From Pseudomonas anguilliseptica (GTDB lineage: Bacteria; Pseudomonadota; Gammaproteobacteria; Pseudomonadales; Pseudomonadaceae): DNA of 64,000 bases. The stretch lies in NCBI RefSeq assembly GCF_021375795.1, contig NZ_JAEIOI010000007.1:1-64000 (forward strand), given 5' to 3'. The notes beneath the pieces were generated by a model. The model saw only the letters and a list, made by a program, of their open reading frames with translations, had not been told where the DNA came from and ran no database searches. Both the position numbers and the translations under genes were made by a program. Below, in pieces: positions 43,802 to 53,186 of this stretch (its first letter is position 1; every line of letters starts with the position of its first letter).

Positions 43802-43999
43802 ATGAATGCCGATATCATCAAAGGCAAGTGGAAGCAGATCAATGGCCACATCAAGGAGCGTTGGGGCAACCTGACCGACGATGATCTGGATGTAGCTGAG
43901 GGCCATAGCGAATACCTGGCAGGCAAGCTGCAGGAACGTTACGGCTGGACCAAGGAAAAGGCTCAGGATGAGCTGCGGGATTTCAGCAATAAGCTGTAA
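43802..43999 (+). CDS. CsbD-family stress protein
   Basis: A 65-residue protein of the CsbD/YjbJ family: MNADIIKGKWKQINGHIKERWGNLTDDDLDVAEGHSEYLAGKLQERYGWTKEKAQDELRDF. It is small, acidic and helical; in E. coli and Bacillus such proteins are induced by general stress and their function is not known. The start at 43802 follows GAGGACAGCG. It follows the BON gene and is probably in the same sigma-54-driven transcript, then a strong terminator. Confidence 0.95.
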   Translation: MNADIIKGKWKQINGHIKERWGNLTDDDLDVAEGHSEYLAGKLQERYGWTKEKAQDELRDFSNKL

Positions 44000-44008
44000 G
44001 CAGGCATA

Positions 44009-44042
44009 AAAAAGCCCCGCTGGCTTATCAGCGGGGCTTTTT
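44009..44042. terminator. bidirectional terminator
   Basis: AAAAGCCCCGCTG / CAGCGGGGCTTTT with a short loop, A-tract before and T-tract after, between the CsbD gene and the convergent DUF2845 genes. Confidence 0.92.
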
Positions 44043-44056
44043 AGTGGCTGTCGGGA

Positions 44057-44356
44057 TTATCTGCCGCGCTTACTTTCTATTTTGACCAGGCGATTACCCT
44101 CGAAGCGCAGAAACTGGTACATGCCGTTGCGCGGGCCATAGGCCCATTCTTCCACGGCTACTTCGTTACGAAAACCATAGGCATCAAGCACTTCTCGGTA
44201 GCCAACAAACTCTCGGCTGATGGGCTCACCACATTTGCTGGTGACTACGCTGGTCGAGTCCTCCAGGCTGATCAAGCCGCTGTCGCAGCGCAGGGTGGAT
44301 GAGGCATGGGCGCCCAGTGGAAACAATATCAGCAGACTACAAAGTAGTTTTTTCAT
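44057..44356 (-). CDS. DUF2845 secreted protein (second copy)
   Basis: A 99-residue exported protein: signal peptide MKKLLCSLLILFPLGAHA then the DUF2845 pattern LRCDSGLISLEDSTSVVTSKCGEPI ... VEEWAYGPRNGMYQFLRFEGNRLVKIE. Two Cys (in LRCD and KCGEP) are conserved, probably forming a periplasmic disulfide. The start at 44356 follows GGAAAG; the in-frame ATG at 44371 is less likely. It lies 23 bases after its paralogue and is likely co-transcribed. Function unknown. Confidence 0.9.
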   Translation of the reverse strand: MKKLLCSLLILFPLGAHASSTLRCDSGLISLEDSTSVVTSKCGEPISREFVGYREVLDAYGFRNEVAVEEWAYGPRNGMYQFLRFEGNRLVKIESKRGR

Positions 44357-44379
44357 CAGTGGGCTTTCCATGGCAAGTA

Positions 44380-44676
44380 TTAGCGGCTTCGACGGCGTTC
44401 GATGGCGCGCAGGCGCGTGCCTTCGAACGTAAGGATGCTCAGCATGCCGTTATCCGGGCCGTAGACCCATTCCTCGATCTGGTATTCGCGCCGTTCATTG
44501 GGGCCGAGAGAGTAGCCTACCAAATCGCGAAAAGCCGGCTCGCCGCACTTTTGCAGTACCTCGAAACGGCGGTCATCCAGGCTGACCAACTGGCTGCCGC
44601 AGCGCAGCGTTTCAGCTTGCGCCAGGGTGCTGGCTGCGCTCAAGGCGAGCAGCGAGATTACGGAGCGTGTACGCAT
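44380..44676 (-). CDS. DUF2845 secreted protein (first copy)
   Basis: A 98-residue exported protein: signal peptide MRTRSVISLLALSAASTLAQA then LRCGSQLVSLDDRRFEVLQKCGEPAFRDLVGY ... IEEWVYGPDNGMLSILTFEGTRLRAIE. It is clearly paralogous to the gene downstream (same Cys pair, same EEW-YGP-NGM core), so the pair arose by tandem duplication and has since diverged. It starts 14 bases after the DUF748 gene stop, in the same direction. Confidence 0.9.
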   Translation of the reverse strand: MRTRSVISLLALSAASTLAQAETLRCGSQLVSLDDRRFEVLQKCGEPAFRDLVGYSLGPNERREYQIEEWVYGPDNGMLSILTFEGTRLRAIERRRSR

Positions 44677-44690
44677 CAACTTCGTCTACC

Positions 44691-47600
44691 TTATTCGCTA
44701 CCCAGATGCAGAGTGGTGGCGACGCGTCCATCGGCGTCGGCTTGTGCCATATTGACATCCAGCAGGTAGATACGTTCTGCCGCCAGGCCGCCCCGTTCAA
44801 CCAGGTAGCTCTTGATCTCGGCGGCGCGCGCTTGAGCTAGCTGACGTTGCAGCAGGCCGCTTTGCGACCAGGATTGCAGCACGCCTTCGCGCATCTTCGC
44901 GTGGCGCTCCTCATCGGCCAGGTTGGCCCACTCGGCTGGCGGCTGCTGTTTCAGGCGTGCGCGGTAGATGCCTTCAAGCAGCACGGCTTTATCGTCCTCA
45001 TCCACCTGCAGTTCGCTCGGGTCTGCGGGCACCTTGTCACCACGGCGCTGCAGGATCTTGTACCAGGTGCTCTGGTATTCACGCTCCAGTCGTTCGGCCG
45101 CCAATGGTGGGCCATCGCTGCTCTGGGCGCTCATGCCTTCGATTTCCAAACGCAGGGTCGGGCGCTCCTTCAAGGCGCTGGCCAGGGTGTCCAGGGTCTT
45201 CTGTGCATTATCGTCAAGCACGCTGCCACCTGCGCTGAAACGCACGGTACTGAGATCGACATCACTGCCGCCACTGACCAGCCCGCCGATAAACTTGAAC
45301 GGTGCCTGAGCCGCGCGCAGCACCAGATTGCGCAGGGTTTGCCAGACAATCGGCATCACGCTGAATTCCGGGCTGTTGAGGTTGCCCTGTACCGGTAGCT
45401 GGATCTCGATATTGCCCTTGGTGTCTTTGAGCAGTGCCACGGCCAGGCGGATCGGCAGGTCCATGGCATCCTTGCTGTCGACTTTCTCGCCCAGTTGCAG
45501 GTCTTCCAGCAGCAACTTGTTCTCGGCATTGAGGTTGCCTTTCTCGATCTGGTAGTGCAGGTCGAGGTTGAGTCTGCCCTTGCGAATACGGAAACCGGCG
45601 AACTTGCCTGAGTAGGGCGTGAGCGTGGTCAGCTCGACATTTTTGAAGCTGGTGGCGATATCCAGGCTGTTCAGCGGATCAAACGGGGTGAGTTTGCCCT
45701 TGATGCTGACAGGTGCGTATTTATCGACCTTGCCTTGGATATCCACGCTGGCCGCTTTCGGGCTCTGGTTATCCAGGGTACCGATCTGGCCGTTGAGTTG
45801 ACCGATGGCCGTGGCGAAGTTGGGGCGCAGGCTGAAGTCGGCAAAGTTGGCCGAACCGTCCTTGATGCTGATTCCGCCAATGCGGATCGGAAGTGGCTTT
45901 TCAGCTGCGGCACTGGCCGGTTTGCTGCTGGCAGGCTGGGGCACCAGCAGGTCGTTGATGTTGGTGGTCAGGTCTTCGTTAATGATAAAGCGTACGTAGG
46001 GCTGCTGTAGCTTGACCTGGCTTATCACCAAGCCTTTGCCATGTTGATAATCGAGACCTTCCACCAGCACCTGCTGCCATTTGAGGAAATCACGGTCCTT
46101 GAGGGTGTCGAGGGTGTGCAGCTGGTTGATTTCGGCCTGCCCGGCAATGCTGAAGGTCAGCGGTTCGACGCTTTTCAGGTCAACCGCCAGGTCGCTGCCG
46201 AGCTTGCCGCTGCGCAGTTCCAGGCGTACGAAGGGGCTCAGATAAGCCTGCGCCAGGCGCAGGTCGATATCACGGGTGACCACCTGCAACTTGGCCGTGG
46301 TCGGGGTCAGTTGTACCTGGCCTGCCGCCTTGATCTGCCCGGTTTTGTTCACGCCAGTGTCGAGCTTGAGGGTGAAGGGCGAGGTGCCCAGGCTGTCGAA
46401 GTCGCTCAGGTCGAGATTGAGTGGTGCCAGATCGATTTTCACGTCCTGCCCGGCGGCGCGGTCGGCCAGGTGGACCTGATAGTCGCGCAGTTGCACATCG
46501 CGCAGGATCACTTGCCAGGGCTTGCTCGGCTCCTCAGGGAGCGCTGCGCTGGCGGTTTGTGGCGCCGCGGCTTGCTGTGTAGTTGGCGCCTCGGAGGTCT
46601 CAGCTATCGGCTCGGGTTCTGTCGTTGCAGTGGAGCCTGCGCCACCCTCATTTGGAGCTGGAGCTGGAGCTGGAGCTGGAGCTGGCTTGGCGGGCTGGCT
46701 GGCCAGTAGCTTTTGCCAGTCGAGCTGGCCGTCGGCTTCGCGGGCGGCCCAGGTTTCCAGCTCTTGGCTGCGAATCTTGCCGACGATGACCTGCTGCTTG
46801 GCCAGGTCGATGCTGGTTTCGCTGATATCCAGGCTGGCCAGGCGCAGCAGCGGTTTGTCCGCCGGGCTCTTGATGGCAAAGCTGCTGAGGTTGAGCTGGG
46901 TGTTGCTCAACAGCAATTCGGTGCCTTTGGCCAGGTTCAGGCTGTAATCGCTGCTGAGGTTGATGCTGCCATCTTCCAGAACCAGCGGTACGGCATCACG
47001 TACATAGGGCCAGAAGGCTTTCAGCTTGCCGTCGGTGACTTTCAGGCTGCCGCTGGAGCTGATCGGCACCAGGCTGATGCGCCCGCTCCAGTCAATCCGC
47101 CCGCCGGTAGGGCCGGTGGCCACCAGGCTCATGTCGGCATTGTCATCGGGCAGGGTGCTGAGATTGAACAGCTCGAGGTTGAGGTCGTCGTAGAGAAACT
47201 CGATGGGTTCGCTAGGGCGCAGATCCTGAAAATGCACGTTGCCGCCACTCAGCTTGATCCGCGCAATCCGCAGTGGGAAGGGGTCTCCAGCCGGCTCTTC
47301 GGCAGCCGGCTGCGGGCTGGCGGGTAGCTTGAACAGTTGCGTCAGGTTGAGCTGACCATCCTGGCTGAAGAGAATTTCGCTGTGCGGCTTGTCCAGCTCG
47401 ATGTCGGCCAGATTCAGCATGCCGCTCCACAGGCTGTCGAGTTGCAGGTTGGCATACAGGCGTTCAAAGGCGATCTGCTGCTGTTCGGCTTCGCCAATCT
47501 GCAGGCCCCACAGGCTGACTTCGAGGCTGAACGGGTTGAGTTGCAGACGTTGCAGGGACGCCGGTACCGCGGCGTACTGCGCCAGTTGCTGATTGGCGAT

Positions 47601-47699
47601 ACGCAGGCCGATACCGGGCAGAATCAGAAAGCCAAGCAGGCTGTAGAGAGCAACGGCGATGGCAATGGCGCTGGCAGCGCGCTTTATTCCTTTAAGCAT
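44691..47699 (-). CDS. DUF748 (AsmA-like) envelope protein
   Basis: A 1002-residue protein with an N-terminal membrane anchor (about 9-31) and a long periplasmic body built from repeated beta-rich DUF748 segments, the AsmA-like architecture now linked to lipid transport between membranes. Near the C-terminus an OmpA-like region begins VRFSAGGSVLDDNAQKTLDTLASAL and ends with VERGGLAAERIYLLD, which could contact peptidoglycan. An (Ala-Pro)n stretch in the middle is coded by a hexamer repeat. The start at 47699 (MLKGIKRAAS) gives a proper anchor; the frame extends to 47744. Function in this organism is inferred. Confidence 0.9.
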   Translation of the reverse strand: MLKGIKRAASAIAIAVALYSLLGFLILPGIGLRIANQQLAQYAAVPASLQRLQLNPFSLEVSLWGLQIGEAEQQQIAFERLYANLQLDSLWSGMLNLADIELDKPHSEILFSQDGQLNLTQLFKLPASPQPAAEEPAGDPFPLRIARIKLSGGNVHFQDLRPSEPIEFLYDDLNLELFNLSTLPDDNADMSLVATGPTGGRIDWSGRISLVPISSSGSLKVTDGKLKAFWPYVRDAVPLVLEDGSINLSSDYSLNLAKGTELLLSNTQLNLSSFAIKSPADKPLLRLASLDISETSIDLAKQQVIVGKIRSQELETWAAREADGQLDWQKLLASQPAKPAPAPAPAPAPNEGGAGSTATTEPEPIAETSEAPTTQQAAAPQTASAALPEEPSKPWQVILRDVQLRDYQVHLADRAAGQDVKIDLAPLNLDLSDFDSLGTSPFTLKLDTGVNKTGQIKAAGQVQLTPTTAKLQVVTRDIDLRLAQAYLSPFVRLELRSGKLGSDLAVDLKSVEPLTFSIAGQAEINQLHTLDTLKDRDFLKWQQVLVEGLDYQHGKGLVISQVKLQQPYVRFIINEDLTTNINDLLVPQPASSKPASAAAEKPLPIRIGGISIKDGSANFADFSLRPNFATAIGQLNGQIGTLDNQSPKAASVDIQGKVDKYAPVSIKGKLTPFDPLNSLDIATSFKNVELTTLTPYSGKFAGFRIRKGRLNLDLHYQIEKGNLNAENKLLLEDLQLGEKVDSKDAMDLPIRLAVALLKDTKGNIEIQLPVQGNLNSPEFSVMPIVWQTLRNLVLRAAQAPFKFIGGLVSGGSDVDLSTVRFSAGGSVLDDNAQKTLDTLASALKERPTLRLEIEGMSAQSSDGPPLAAERLEREYQSTWYKILQRRGDKVPADPSELQVDEDDKAVLLEGIYRARLKQQPPAEWANLADEERHAKMREGVLQSWSQSGLLQRQLAQARAAEIKSYLVERGGLAAERIYLLDVNMAQADADGRVATTLHLGSE
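46652..46686 (-). repeat. GAGCTG hexamer repeat coding for (Ala-Pro)n
   Basis: On the plus strand GGAGCT is repeated about five times in a row, giving an Ala-Pro-rich stretch of about eleven residues inside the DUF748 protein. Loss or gain of one unit keeps the reading frame. Confidence 0.85.
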
Positions 47700-47801
47700 A
47701 TGAACGTCATCTGTCCCGACGAGAAGTGCCTTGGAGTATGGCACGCGTGCGCAGTTCCGCAGAGGCTCTACGCGGGGATTTTCTTCACGCTGGCGGGGGC
47801 G

Positions 47802-48818
47802 TCAGAACTGCAGGATCAGGGTCTTCAGCGGTGGCTGACCATCCTGCGAGGGGAAGTCGCTGGCTGGCGGCAGCACTTGCCAGTCGCGCACCGGACGGCC
47901 GAGTTTTTCCGCGCAGCGCAGCACCTGCTCGCGCCAATCGCTGAGGGCGACCTTTGCCAGGTTGTTGCAGCAGATCAGCACGCCGTTCTCGGCGGTAGCG
48001 AGGATCGCCGGCTTGAGCAGGCTCTGATAATCGCGCAGCAGGTCGACGGTGCCGAACGCACTTTTAGCCCAGGCCGGTGGGTCGAGCAGTACCAGGTCGA
48101 ACTGGCGTTGCTCAAGGCGCGGATAGTGCGGCAGCTTCTGCCCGCGCCGCGCATTTATAGGCAAGCCGGCCAGTTGGCGAATCGCCGGGAAATAATCCGA
48201 TTGCACAAATTGCATGGGAGCCAGCTGCGGGTTGAGTGCGCCATTCTCGCGGCCGACGGCCAGGTTGCCTTCGGCAAAATCCAGGTTGACCACTTCCCGC
48301 GCGCCGCCGGCCGCCGCGCTCAAACCGACGCCACAGGTATAGGCGAACAGGTTGAGTACGGATTTACCGGCGCTGTGCACTTTGACCCAGCCACGGGCGT
48401 TACGCAGGTCGAGAAACAGCAGCGGGTCCTGCCCAGCATGGCGGCCACGTACGCGGTAATTGAGGCCCCATTCATGGCCGATCAGGTCTTCCAGTGCAGC
48501 CGGCTCGGCCTGGTAGACCGGGTCGCTGCGATCAATGCGCGAGTTGCCCTGGGAGCGGTCGTTGTATACCAGCAGCAATTGCTCGCCAAGGCTGGCCTGG
48601 CATTGCTCGGCCAGCTGCAGTAGCTCGTTGCGACTCAGGCTCTGGTGAAAACTCTGCACCAGCAGTTGCAGGCCGTAACGGTCGATGGTCAGGCCGCCGG
48701 CACCTTCCTGGCTGCCGTGGAACAGGCGATAGCAGTCAGTACCTTGCTGATGCAGTTCGGCTAGCAGGTTCTGACGGTTATGCAGGGCGGCGCGCAGCGC
48801 CTGATCGAGAGCGGGCAT
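47802..48818 (-). CDS. RlmI-like rRNA methyltransferase
   Basis: A 338-residue class I SAM-dependent methyltransferase of the RlmI/RlmK (COG1092) type. An N-terminal RNA-binding part is followed by VLNLFAYTCGVGLSAAAGGAREVVNLD (SAM binding, about 154-180) and the catalytic DPPAWAKS (about 249-256). The family modifies cytosine or guanine in 23S rRNA; which position cannot be told. It is shorter than RlmI (about 396 residues), because the N-terminal PUA domain is missing or reduced. A stand-alone leftward gene. Confidence 0.85.
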   Translation of the reverse strand: MPALDQALRAALHNRQNLLAELHQQGTDCYRLFHGSQEGAGGLTIDRYGLQLLVQSFHQSLSRNELLQLAEQCQASLGEQLLLVYNDRSQGNSRIDRSDPVYQAEPAALEDLIGHEWGLNYRVRGRHAGQDPLLFLDLRNARGWVKVHSAGKSVLNLFAYTCGVGLSAAAGGAREVVNLDFAEGNLAVGRENGALNPQLAPMQFVQSDYFPAIRQLAGLPINARRGQKLPHYPRLEQRQFDLVLLDPPAWAKSAFGTVDLLRDYQSLLKPAILATAENGVLICCNNLAKVALSDWREQVLRCAEKLGRPVRDWQVLPPASDFPSQDGQPPLKTLILQF

Positions 48819-48868
48819 GCACGGCGACTCGGAGTGAGGAAGGCGCGCAGTTTACCACTGCGCTTTTC

Positions 48869-48917
48869 TGTGGGAGGGGCTTGATTCAGCAAGCTCGCGG
48901 CTAAAGCCCCTCCCACA
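48869..48917. repeat. REP-like inverted repeat
   Basis: TGTGGGAGGGGCTT (48869-48882) and AAGCCCCTCCCACA (48904-48917) form perfect 14-base arms around a 21-base centre. The sequence resembles the extragenic palindromes common in pseudomonads. It lies between the thiolase and the methyltransferase genes. Confidence 0.8.
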
Positions 48918-48929
48918 AGGTCAACAGTT

Positions 48930-50111
48930 TCAGGCCCGTTCGATGGCCAGTGCCACGCCCTGACCGCCGCCGATGCACAGAGTGGCGAGGCCTTTCTTGG
49001 CGTCGCGCTTGATCATCTCGTGCAGCAGGGTGACCAGTACGCGGCAGCCGGAGCCGCCAATCGGATGGCCGAGGGCGATGGCGCCGCCGTTGACGTTGAC
49101 CTTGCTGGCATCCCAGTTCAGCTCTTTGCCCACCGACAGAGCCTGGGCGGCGAAGGCTTCGTTGGCTTCGATCAGGTCGAGGTCGGCCAGTTGCCAGCCA
49201 GCTTTCTCCAGACAGCGCTTGGTCGCCGAGACCGGGCCGATGCCCATGATCGCCGGATCGACGCCCGCGTTGGCGTAGCTGGCGATCTTCGCCAGCACCG
49301 GCAGGCCCAGGGTCTTGGCCTTTTCTGCGCTCATCAGCAGCACGGCGGCGGCACCATCGTTAAGGCTGGAGGCGTTGCCGGCGGTGACGCTGCCATCCTT
49401 CTTGAACGCCGGTTTCAGTTTGCCCAGGGACTCGGCGGTGGTGCCGGCGCGTGGTTGCTCGTCGGTGGCGAAAGCCACCGGGTCGCCTTTGCGTTGGGGA
49501 ATCAGGATTGGGGTGATTTCATCGACAAAGCGCCCGGCTTCGATGGCGGCCACGGCCTTCTGCTGCGAGGCGGCGGCGAAGGCGTCCTGCGCTTCACGGC
49601 TGATCTCGTATTTCTCCACCAGATTCTCGGCGGTGATGCCCATGTGGTAGTCGTTGAAGGCGTCCCACAGGCCGTCGGTGATCATCGTGTCGACCAGCTT
49701 GGCGTGGCCCATGCGCAGGCCGGTGCGCGCGCCAGGCATCACGTAGGGGGCCAGGCTCATGTTCTCCATGCCGCCGGCGATGATCACCTCGGCGTCGCCG
49801 CAGCGGATCGCCTGAGCGCCCAGGTGCAGGGCTTTCAGGCCCGAGCCGCAGACCTTGTTCAGGGTCAGAGCGGGTACGGCGTGCGGCAGGCCAGCGAGGA
49901 TCACTGCCTGACGTGCCGGGTTCTGCCCGCTGCCGGCGGTGAGTACCTGGCCAAGGATCACTTCGTCGACCTGCGCGCCGTCCAGGCCGGTCTGTTCCAG
50001 CAGGCGGCGGATTACCGCTGCGCCCAGTTCCGGTGCCGGGATATTTGCCAGCGAACCCTGGAAGCTGCCGATGGCGGTGCGGGTGGCGGCAACGATGACG
50101 ACGTCTTGCAT
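48930..50111 (-). CDS. atoB: acetyl-CoA C-acetyltransferase (thiolase)
   Basis: A 393-residue thiolase II that condenses or cleaves acetyl-CoA/acetoacetyl-CoA. Catalytic Cys in LNKVCGSGLKAL (about 88), catalytic His in NGGAIALGHPIGGSG (about 348), and the final Cys in CIGGGQG. Length and motifs agree with the biosynthetic type, usable for acetoacetate metabolism or polyhydroxyalkanoate supply. No polymer or ketone operon is next to it, so the pathway is open. It shares its strand with acs and the MpaB gene but has its own gap. Confidence 0.95.
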   Translation of the reverse strand: MQDVVIVAATRTAIGSFQGSLANIPAPELGAAVIRRLLEQTGLDGAQVDEVILGQVLTAGSGQNPARQAVILAGLPHAVPALTLNKVCGSGLKALHLGAQAIRCGDAEVIIAGGMENMSLAPYVMPGARTGLRMGHAKLVDTMITDGLWDAFNDYHMGITAENLVEKYEISREAQDAFAAASQQKAVAAIEAGRFVDEITPILIPQRKGDPVAFATDEQPRAGTTAESLGKLKPAFKKDGSVTAGNASSLNDGAAAVLLMSAEKAKTLGLPVLAKIASYANAGVDPAIMGIGPVSATKRCLEKAGWQLADLDLIEANEAFAAQALSVGKELNWDASKVNVNGGAIALGHPIGGSGCRVLVTLLHEMIKRDAKKGLATLCIGGGQGVALAIERA

Positions 50112-50206
50112 AACGCGATCCTCACAAATGACAGGCGCGGCTGGCCGCGAAAGGTCGCTATGGTGGCACAGCGGCTTTGTTTACGGCCAGCACGCGAACC
50201 GGCCGG

Positions 50207-51085
50207 TCAGCCGCGCGGTGGCAACTGCAAACGTTTGCGCGCGCGGTGGATCGCGCCGCCGCGTACTGCCCAGCGCAGCACGGGGGCCAGGCTATGCACG
50301 CCGCTGTAGATCACTCGGCTGTGCGCCGGGCTGATCTGCTGGCCGAGCATCTGCTGGGCCCAAGCCGGCAGCAGGTCGATACCGGCCTGCATCAGCAGCT
50401 TGGCCGCCGGTGCGGCTAGGGCGCTGGGGGCTGGTGCGTTAAGCAGGATGCGCAGAATTTCCAGTGAGCGTTCGTCGCAGAGCAATTGTGGGCGAATATC
50501 GGCCAGGTAGGCCGCGACCTCGGAGCGCGAGCGCGGCACCTGGGTCGCACCCAGGCGTTCGGCGATCAGCGCAATTTCCGCGTAGTAGCGATCCTGATCG
50601 GCCTCGCTCAGCTCTGGATTGCGGTAACGCAGATGGGCCTGGAGAAAGCTGTGCACCTCGGCCACATGCACCCAGGTCAGCAGCGCCGGGTCACTGGCTG
50701 CATAGGCGCGGCCATCCGGAGCGGTGCCTGTGACTTTCAGGTGAATGGTTTTGACCTTGTCGATCAGCCAGTCGGCGTCGGCGCGCGAACCGTAGGTGGT
50801 GCCGGAGATAAACTGCCCGGTGCGGCGCAGGCGGCCGAGCAGGTCTTCGCGAAAGTTCGAGTGATCCCACACGCCGGCCAAGGCCAGAGGGTGCAGGGCT
50901 TGCAGAAGCAGGGCGCTGATGCCGCCAATCAGCATGCTGGTGAAGTCGCCGTGTACCTGCCAGCTCACCGAGTCCGGGCCAAACAGGCCGGGGTCGCCCT
51001 TGGGGTTTTCGAAGTCGATCTGGCCGAGGGCGATACCGCTCAGACTAAGGACCTGGCCTTCAATACGACGACGGAGAAATTCCAT
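50207..51085 (-). CDS. MpaB/DUF2236-family oxygenase-like protein
   Basis: A 292-residue protein of the DUF2236 (latex-clearing/MpaB-like) family. The core reads WQVHGDFTSMLIGGISALLLQALHPLALAGVWDHSNFREDLLGRLRRTGQFISGTTYGSRADADWLIDKVKTIHLKVTG, with the conserved His of LQALHPLA and the heme-region His of TWVHVAEVHSFLQAHL. Members bind heme and cleave or oxidise hydrophobic compounds such as polyisoprene or alkyl chains. No signal peptide is seen, so it is cytoplasmic. The substrate is unknown. Confidence 0.88.
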   Translation of the reverse strand: MEFLRRRIEGQVLSLSGIALGQIDFENPKGDPGLFGPDSVSWQVHGDFTSMLIGGISALLLQALHPLALAGVWDHSNFREDLLGRLRRTGQFISGTTYGSRADADWLIDKVKTIHLKVTGTAPDGRAYAASDPALLTWVHVAEVHSFLQAHLRYRNPELSEADQDRYYAEIALIAERLGATQVPRSRSEVAAYLADIRPQLLCDERSLEILRILLNAPAPSALAAPAAKLLMQAGIDLLPAWAQQMLGQQISPAHSRVIYSGVHSLAPVLRWAVRGGAIHRARKRLQLPPRG

Positions 51086-51105
51086 GGAATAGGCTGTTCG
51101 CTTGC

Positions 51106-51147
51106 AGGTGTAGGGTGGATCGCGCTTTAGCGATCCACCCTACACCT
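51106..51147. repeat. perfect 17-bp inverted repeat between acs and the MpaB gene
   Basis: AGGTGTAGGGTGGATCG (51106-51122) and CGATCCACCCTACACCT (51131-51147), arms exact, loop 8 bases. GTAGGGTGGAT is a core known from extragenic repeats of some pseudomonads. It sits just 8 bases after the acs stop. Confidence 0.85.
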
Positions 51148-51154
51148 GGCGCGG

Positions 51155-53092
<1,938 letters not shown>

Positions 53093-53186
53093 GGCGGGTC
53101 CTTGTTGTTGTGTTCCGCAATGTTCGTAAGGGTGAACCAAGCGGGTGCTTGGTTCAAGTGCTGGCCTTGTGCTTAGCCGGCTTCGA

